Shown here: one piece after another, positions 5,681 through 9,456 of the stretch
How the letters are laid out: each line of letters begins with the position of its first letter
Position numbering within the stretch: position 1 is the stretch's first letter
From: JBDRGC01 sp043818215
Lineage (GTDB): Bacteria > Chloroflexota > Anaerolineae > Anaerolineales > UBA11858
Reading direction: 5' to 3'
Assembly (NCBI GenBank): GCA_043818215.1
Contig: JBDRGC010000328.1
Location: 1-9,456, forward strand
Length of the DNA: 9,456 bases
Program-made: the position numbers and the translations under genes
Notes under the pieces: model-generated
Database searches by the model: none
What the model saw: only the letters and a program-made list of their open reading frames with translations
What the model was told of the DNA's origin: nothing

Positions 5681-5872
5681 CTACTTAGAATCAGGATTTC
5701 GTTTGTATCGACGGATCGCCTTTTTCTTCTGAATACGGCGCAGTTCGCTCTTGGAAACAAACCAACGTTTGCGTCGCACGGTGCTCAACACACCACTCTT
5801 AGCGACTTTTTTACGAAAACGTCGCAACAACTGTTCTGGCGACTCATTCGGACGTGACTCTACTGTGTGCAA
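5681..5872 (-). CDS. rpsU: 30S ribosomal protein S21 (bS21, 63 aa)
   Basis: bS21 is a small, very basic protein of the 30S subunit near the anti-Shine-Dalgarno end of 16S rRNA. The protein shows the family pattern ESPEQLLRRFRKKVAKSGVLSTVRRKRWFVSKSELRR followed by a Lys/Arg-rich tail. Length is in the normal range. Start choice: the frame is open to a GTG at 5881, but that GTG lies inside the ribosome site AAGGAGGTGAT, a full complement of the 16S tail. The in-frame TTG at 5872 is eight bases after AGGAGG, so I place the start there; the three extra residues of the GTG version are unlikely to be made. It is preceded by a long structured leader with a consensus promoter. Confidence 0.9.
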   Translation of the reverse strand: MHTVESRPNESPEQLLRRFRKKVAKSGVLSTVRRKRWFVSKSELRRIQKKKAIRRYKRNPDSK

Positions 5873-6115
5873 AACTATCACCTCCTTGGCTCACGTGAGT
5901 ATAAATATATCCTTCTGATATGAAAGGCGATTTTGAAAATCGCCCCACGAAAGAAGGGTGGCGGGTTAAAATAAAAACCCGGCCTGCGCTCGCGATAGCA
6001 GCCGAGTAAGATAATCTGTGCAGATGTTTTCTATGCTCACTCGATCAATTCGATATGCACACTCCTGTTACCAGCAGCAACACACAATATTCGTAGGCTC
6101 GCGAACGTGAGGGCA
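5873..6115 (-). promoter_or_regulatory. Long structured leader of rpsU (about 230 bases)
   Basis: From the promoter at 6116-6145 the transcript would run about 230 bases before rpsU. It contains ATCTG-CA-CAGAT (around 6013-6024), the terminator-like hairpin at 5968-6006, and a second palindrome GGCGATTTT-N-AAAATCGCC (5926-5944) followed by TTT on the minus strand. The full Shine-Dalgarno AAGGAGGTGAT is at its end. The length and the internal terminator suggest attenuation of rpsU, or a separate small RNA of about 140 bases. It matches no ribosomal-protein leader or small RNA I know. Confidence 0.45.
5968..6006 (-). terminator. Terminator-like hairpin in the rpsU leader
   Basis: On the minus strand CTCGGCTGC (5998-6006) pairs with GCAGGCCGGG (5978-5987), nine pairs including one G-U, with one bulged G and a 10-base loop. 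It is followed by TTTTTATTTT (5968-5977). The 3' arm and T-run can alternatively pair with the next bases as CGGGTT/AACCCG (5976-5981 with 5962-5967), an alternative fold that would disrupt the terminator. Confidence 0.6.
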
Positions 6116-6145
6116 ATTATATCGCAAGGCTGCACGCCTTGTCAA
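6116..6145 (-). promoter_or_regulatory. Consensus promoter for rpsU with an inverted repeat in its spacer
   Basis: Minus-strand TTGACA (6140-6145) and TATAAT (6116-6121) are both perfect, 18 bases apart. The spacer is largely an inverted repeat CAAGGC-N5-GCCTTG (6125-6141) that overlaps the last bases of the -35. A protein bound there would block polymerase, so it is a candidate operator. It is the strongest promoter match in the window. Confidence 0.8.
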
Positions 6146-6447
6146 TTAAACAAAACAAGTGGGCGCGCTAATATTGTCAGAAGGCCCTGCTGAACCTCCC
6201 GCGGGTGTCTATCCCTGTAGCAATTCCCGGTTTAGCTGGCAAAGTAGCCGAGACCCTTCGACACACTCAAGACAGGTTTCCACACCTGCCCTCCCGAAGG
6301 ACACATCTGCACTCCCGGAAGATCGCCGGGATGGGTATGCGTGCAGCGCAAGTGTCAGAACGATGCTCTGTGCCAAGATGGTATGGCGGACGGTGCCAGG
6401 GTATATCGCTGCTGCGGGCATGATAAACCCTGCGGGTATGATAAGGG
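6146..6447. repeat. Gene-free spacer with repeat remnants
   Basis: No convincing gene lies between the rpsU promoter and the sensor gene. The stretch at 6251-6276 (AGACCCTTCGACACACTCAA then GACAGG) resembles a decayed form of the CCCTTCGACAAGCTCAGGG dispersed repeat common in many bacterial genomes. A hairpin TCCCGG/CCGGGA is at 6313-6331. Two copies of CTGCGGGYATGATAA (6412-6426 and 6430-6444) form an 18-base-period tandem repeat just past the sensor gene's stop. No clear terminator for the sensor gene is visible. Confidence 0.5.
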
Positions 6448-9400
6448 TTAGGGTGAGGGAAAATGTGCGGTAGAAAAGTTGGTTGTACCGATCATCGACA
6501 AGAAAGCCTCCACCACCTGCGGATCGAAGTGTACCCTGGATTGCCCGCGGATGTATTCTATAACCTTCTCCTCGTCCCAGGCCTCCCGGTAAGGGCGGTC
6601 TGAGTTCAACGCATCCCATACATCTACGATGGCAAATATGCGAGCCGTCAAGGGGATTTCTTCCCCGCGTAGACCCTGCGGGTAGCCGCTGCCATCCCAC
6701 TTCTCGTGGTGGCTGTAGGGAATATCCAGTGCGGGACGCAGATAGGCAATAGGCATCAGCATGTCGCGGGCATAGACCGGGTGTTGGTGCATGATATCCA
6801 ACTCTTCGTCGTCGAGCGGGCCGGGATTATTCAATATACTATCGGGAACCCCCATTTTACCAATATCATGCAGCAGGGCACCCCGGCGGATGTGTGCAAT
6901 TTCTTCTTTGCCCACATCCATAAATTTTGCCAGACGCATCGTCATCTCGGTGACGCGCCGGCTGTGGCCCTCTGTTTCCATATCGCGCAATTCCAGAGCC
7001 TTGGCCCATCCCTCCAGGGTGGAGTCGTATGCCAGGGCGAGATCGATGTTGGAACGCTGCAAGCTGTCAAACAGGGTAACGTTGTCTATGGCTATAGCGG
7101 CTTGGGTGGCCAGGGTTTCCATAAAGTCCAGCCATTCTTGGTCGGGGTTGAGGGGAGTGCGGTTAAGGAGTTCGAGCACACCTTTGATCTGGCCTCTGGC
7201 AATCAGCGGCACGCCGTAATAGGCGCTGAAACCTTTCGATTGCAATTTTAAGATTGCGGATTGCGGAATATCCGAAATCTGTGCTCCGAAATCTGGAATG
7301 GGGATGGTGCGGCGTTGGAGCGCCGCGCGGCCGGCACAGCCCTCGCCCAGGCGCAGGTGGGTATGTTGGGGGAAATCCGTGTGGAAGCCGCTGCCAGCAG
7401 CGTATTCGAGGGTCTGGATATGCGGGTTGAGCAGCAGCACAGCGGCAGCATCCACGCCCAGTTGGGTGATGACTTGCCCAATCAAGACATCGAGGGTAAT
7501 GCGCAGATCGATGCTGGCCGAGATGGTCATGTCGATGGTGTGCAAAGCTCCCAGAAAGGCCAACTGGCGCTGGATTTTCTCCTCAGCCTGTTTGCGCTTG
7601 GTGATGTCGCGCCCAAAGCTGACAGTGCCAATAACCTGGTCTGCTTTCAGGATGGGAGCAGTATTGACAGATAAAGCGAGAGTGCCCCCATCATATTTTT
7701 TTACCCCAACTTCGTATTGCTGGGGTTCTCCCTTCAAGGTTCTTTGGAAGACATCCATTACATGTGGCAAGTCTTTTCTTCCGATGAGCGGCGCGAAGGA
7801 TTTGCCCCGCCAATCATCGAACCGGTGACCGCTGAGTTCCTCGGAGCGCTGATTGAAGAAAGTTAAATTCCCATCTGTGTCCAGGGTCCAGATCATATCG
7901 TTGGACTGTTCAATCATGATCCGATATTTCTGTTCAGATTCCCGCAACGCCGTCTCCGCCCGCAACCGCTTGGTTACATCGTGCTTGATGGCGATGAAAT
8001 TCATGATGGCTCCAGATTCGTCGAAAACCGGCGCTATATTCATCTCCTCATGGTAGAGTTCGCCAGACTTTCTCTGGTTGGTCAGCGAGCCGCGCCAGAC
8101 CTCACCGGCCAGAATGGTCTGCCACATCTCACGGAAGAAAGCTTCGTCGTGTTCACCGGATTTGAGAATGCGCAGGTTTTGGCCGAGGGCCTCGTCCTGG
8201 CTGTAGCCGGTGATATGCTCGAAAGCCGGGTTTACGTACTCGATTTCCCCTTGAAGGTCTGTGATCACGACCGCCTCAGCCGCCTGTTCGATGGCCTGAT
8301 TCAAGCGGCGCAGTTCCGCGTTGCGGGCGACAATTTCCCCAAACAGCCGGGCTTTCTCGATGGTGACGGCTGCGTGGCTGGCAAAGGCCAGGGCTAACTC
8401 GGCGTCTTCAGGTTGGTAGAAGTCCGGCTCCACCTTGTCGGCGGTCAACATGCCGATGACCCGATCCTGGATCAGCAGCGGCACTCCCATCCAGGAATGG
8501 GTGGTTGCCAGATCGAGGGTCAGGCCGCTGGCTTCAATGGACTGGAGCCAGCGCGGGTCGTCGGCGACCGAAGCGATGATCAGAGGGTGCCGGGTCTCGA
8601 CTACCTCCCGGTTGAGCAGCGCAATGTCGAGGTTAAAGTGGGTGTTGAGCACCCGCTCAGGTTCTTCGAAACCCCGCACGGCGGCTATGCTCATTTGTTC
8701 ATTTTCGAGCAGCAGGATGGAACTGCTGTCGAAGGCGATGACTCGCTCCATACGGGAGAGCACCAGATCGAGCGCGGCGTTCAAATCGGGGGCGGTGTTC
8801 AACTCGCGGGCGATCTCGCTCAGGGTGTCTGAGAGCCGCCGGGCCTGACGTTCTGCCTCGAAAAGACGGGCGTTTTCCAATACCTGAGCGGCGGCGGCGA
8901 CTGCGCTGGCGGCCAGGTCTACCTCCTCGCTGCTGAACTCGCGCCGCTCGACAGCATCCAGCCCCAGGGTGCCCACCATTTGGCCGCGCACCATCAGCGG
9001 CAGGATCAGCATCGAAACGGTGCCGCGCTGCCGCATCAGGTCGTGAATGGCGGCCATGCGGGGGTCATGCTGGGTGTCTGCCACGGCCAGGGGGGCTTTA
9101 TGCTCTATGACGTATTGCGTGACGAAGTTGCCTTCGACAGGAATCACTACATCCAGGGCGCTAGGGCGTCCCTCAGCCAAATACTCAGCCACGACGACGG
9201 AGATCGTGCGGGCCTCGTTCAGCAGGGCCGCGGCTGCCTGGGGTAGGTCGAGGGCCAGGGCTAGTTCGCGGCAGGTGGTTTCCAGCACCGCTTTCGGCTC
9301 CAGGGTCGTGCTGGCAGCCGCGATGATCCGGTTGAGCAGCGCAATGTCGAGGTTAAAGTGGGTGTTGAGCACCCGCTCAGGTTCTTCGAAACCCCGCACG

Positions 9401-9456
9401 GCGGCTATGCTCATTTGTTCATTTTCGAGCAGCAGGATGGAACTGCTGTCGAAGGC
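6448..9456 (-). CDS. Multidomain GAF/PAS sensor with C-terminal HD-GYP phosphodiesterase (1002 residues visible, N-terminus outside window)
   Basis: A predicted soluble signalling protein whose output domain hydrolyses cyclic di-GMP. Residues are numbered from the window edge. Order: part of a GAF (1-43), GAF (about 44-205), GAF (206-375), PAS (390-497, ends DVTKR), PAS (505-623, ends DITKRKQAEEK), GAF (631-797), HD-GYP (805-990). HD-GYP residues are intact: H831, H863-D864 in LLHDIGK, H892, H916-H917-E918 and GSGYP at 922-926, followed by a conserved AIVDVWDAL. No membrane helix, kinase or GGDEF domain is visible. The frame is open through 9456 (the first ATG at 9414 lies within a GAF motif), so the true start is upstream. 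Residues 1-43 are an exact DNA copy of residues 241-283. Ligands of the GAF and PAS domains cannot be inferred. The family and the catalytic activity are well supported; the cellular process controlled is unknown. Confidence 0.95.
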   Translation of the reverse strand, partial: AFDSSSILLLENEQMSIAAVRGFEEPERVLNTHFNLDIALLNRIIAAASTTLEPKAVLETTCRELALALDLPQAAAALLNEARTISVVVAEYLAEGRPSALDVVIPVEGNFVTQYVIEHKAPLAVADTQHDPRMAAIHDLMRQRGTVSMLILPLMVRGQMVGTLGLDAVERREFSSEEVDLAASAVAAAAQVLENARLFEAERQARRLSDTLSEIARELNTAPDLNAALDLVLSRMERVIAFDSSSILLLENEQMSIAAVRGFEEPERVLNTHFNLDIALLNREVVETRHPLIIASVADDPRWLQSIEASGLTLDLATTHSWMGVPLLIQDRVIGMLTADKVEPDFYQPEDAELALAFASHAAVTIEKARLFGEIVARNAELRRLNQAIEQAAEAVVITDLQGEIEYVNPAFEHITGYSQDEALGQNLRILKSGEHDEAFFREMWQTILAGEVWRGSLTNQRKSGELYHEEMNIAPVFDESGAIMNFIAIKHDVTKRLRAETALRESEQKYRIMIEQSNDMIWTLDTDGNLTFFNQRSEELSGHRFDDWRGKSFAPLIGRKDLPHVMDVFQRTLKGEPQQYEVGVKKYDGGTLALSVNTAPILKADQVIGTVSFGRDITKRKQAEEKIQRQLAFLGALHTIDMTISASIDLRITLDVLIGQVITQLGVDAAAVLLLNPHIQTLEYAAGSGFHTDFPQHTHLRLGEGCAGRAALQRRTIPIPDFGAQISDIPQSAILKLQSKGFSAYYGVPLIARGQIKGVLELLNRTPLNPDQEWLDFMETLATQAAIAIDNVTLFDSLQRSNIDLALAYDSTLEGWAKALELRDMETEGHSRRVTEMTMRLAKFMDVGKEEIAHIRRGALLHDIGKMGVPDSILNNPGPLDDEELDIMHQHPVYARDMLMPIAYLRPALDIPYSHHEKWDGSGYPQGLRGEEIPLTARIFAIVDVWDALNSDRPYREAWDEEKVIEYIRGQSRVHFDPQVVEAFLSMIGTTNFSTAHFPSP
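8608..8736. repeat. 129-bp exact direct repeat inside the sensor gene, internal copy
   Basis: Identical base for base to 9328-9456, with an offset of exactly 720 bases (240 codons, in frame). It encodes the middle of the second GAF domain, ending at ALLNR. Upstream and downstream of the unit the two regions are unrelated at the DNA level. Confidence 0.97.
9328..9456. repeat. 129-bp exact direct repeat inside the sensor gene, copy at the window edge
   Basis: Second copy of the repeat, cut by the window edge, so its full length is unknown. The change to unique sequence occurs at the codons for LLNR, after which the protein continues IIAAASTTLEP, a normal beginning for a new GAF unit. Confidence 0.97.

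Noticed and set aside
5428..5683. A larger transposon bounded by TAGTTGGTAGTG (5436-5447) and CACTACCAAACTA (5671-5683)
   Set aside because: The repeats match with a bulge, no flanking duplication is seen, and the right end includes the rpsU stop codon; the smaller element 5519-5650 has far better evidence.
5968..6115. Known RNA such as 6S, SRP RNA or a ribosomal-protein leader
   Set aside because: I could not find the conserved core motifs of these RNAs; left as an unassigned leader or small RNA.
6159..6473. Plus-strand open frame of 104 codons in the spacer before the sensor gene
   Set aside because: Composition and sequence resemble translated repeat debris, it overlaps the sensor gene's end, and there is no ribosome site.
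9412..9414. ATG at 9414 as the true start of the sensor protein
   Set aside because: The frame continues open to the window edge with GAF-like codons (AFDSSSILLLENEQ), and the Met lies inside a motif repeated at 8692-8694 within the protein.

Overview
The window looks like the chromosome of an anaerobic bacterium, most plausibly a Chloroflexota (Anaerolineae-like) member. This is an inference from protein style: a GroESL pair under a CIRCE operator, a single-chain pyruvate:ferredoxin oxidoreductase, and a very long GAF/PAS/HD-GYP signalling protein. No rRNA or other phylogenetic marker is present to settle it. All the protein-coding genes with recognisable products are housekeeping or signalling genes; the unusual content is in the spacers.

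Layout. Positions 1-740 (minus strand): the N-terminus of groL, cut by the window edge, preceded by groES. Their promoter (894-922) and a perfect CIRCE element (855-881) lie upstream. Positions 741-1311: a divergent spacer shared with the plus-strand gene nifJ/por (1312-4875). It holds a degenerate CTAGGG-type repeat, a structured leader and a possible 11-codon upstream ORF that overlaps the nifJ start. Positions 4876-5106: the convergent spacer between nifJ and infA, with a strong bidirectional terminator. Positions 5107-5872 (minus strand): infA (IF-1) and rpsU (bS21), separated by a 325-base spacer full of palindromes. Positions 5873-6145: a long structured rpsU leader with an internal terminator-like hairpin and a consensus promoter whose spacer is an inverted repeat. 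Positions 6146-6447: no gene, only repeat remnants. Positions 6448-9456 (minus strand): a sensor protein with GAF, GAF, PAS, PAS, GAF and HD-GYP domains, open through the window edge.

The most interesting finding is a family of three miniature inverted-repeat elements in three different spacers (776-843, 4888-4960, 5519-5650). They share terminal repeats of the form GTATCATCTCAA. They are flanked by 8-base direct repeats that are perfect for the second, 7/8 for the third and 5/8 for the first, as expected for non-autonomous transposons of different ages. One sits in the heat-shock leader between CIRCE and groES. Another carries an extended -10 promoter motif and a perfect 28-bp palindrome facing infA.

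Other points for a second look: a 129-base exact DNA repeat 720 bases apart inside the sensor gene that runs into the window edge (a domain duplication or an assembly join); substitutions at normally conserved GroEL positions; a probable TTG start for rpsU dictated by its Shine-Dalgarno; and two possible RNA switches, one before rpsU and one before infA.
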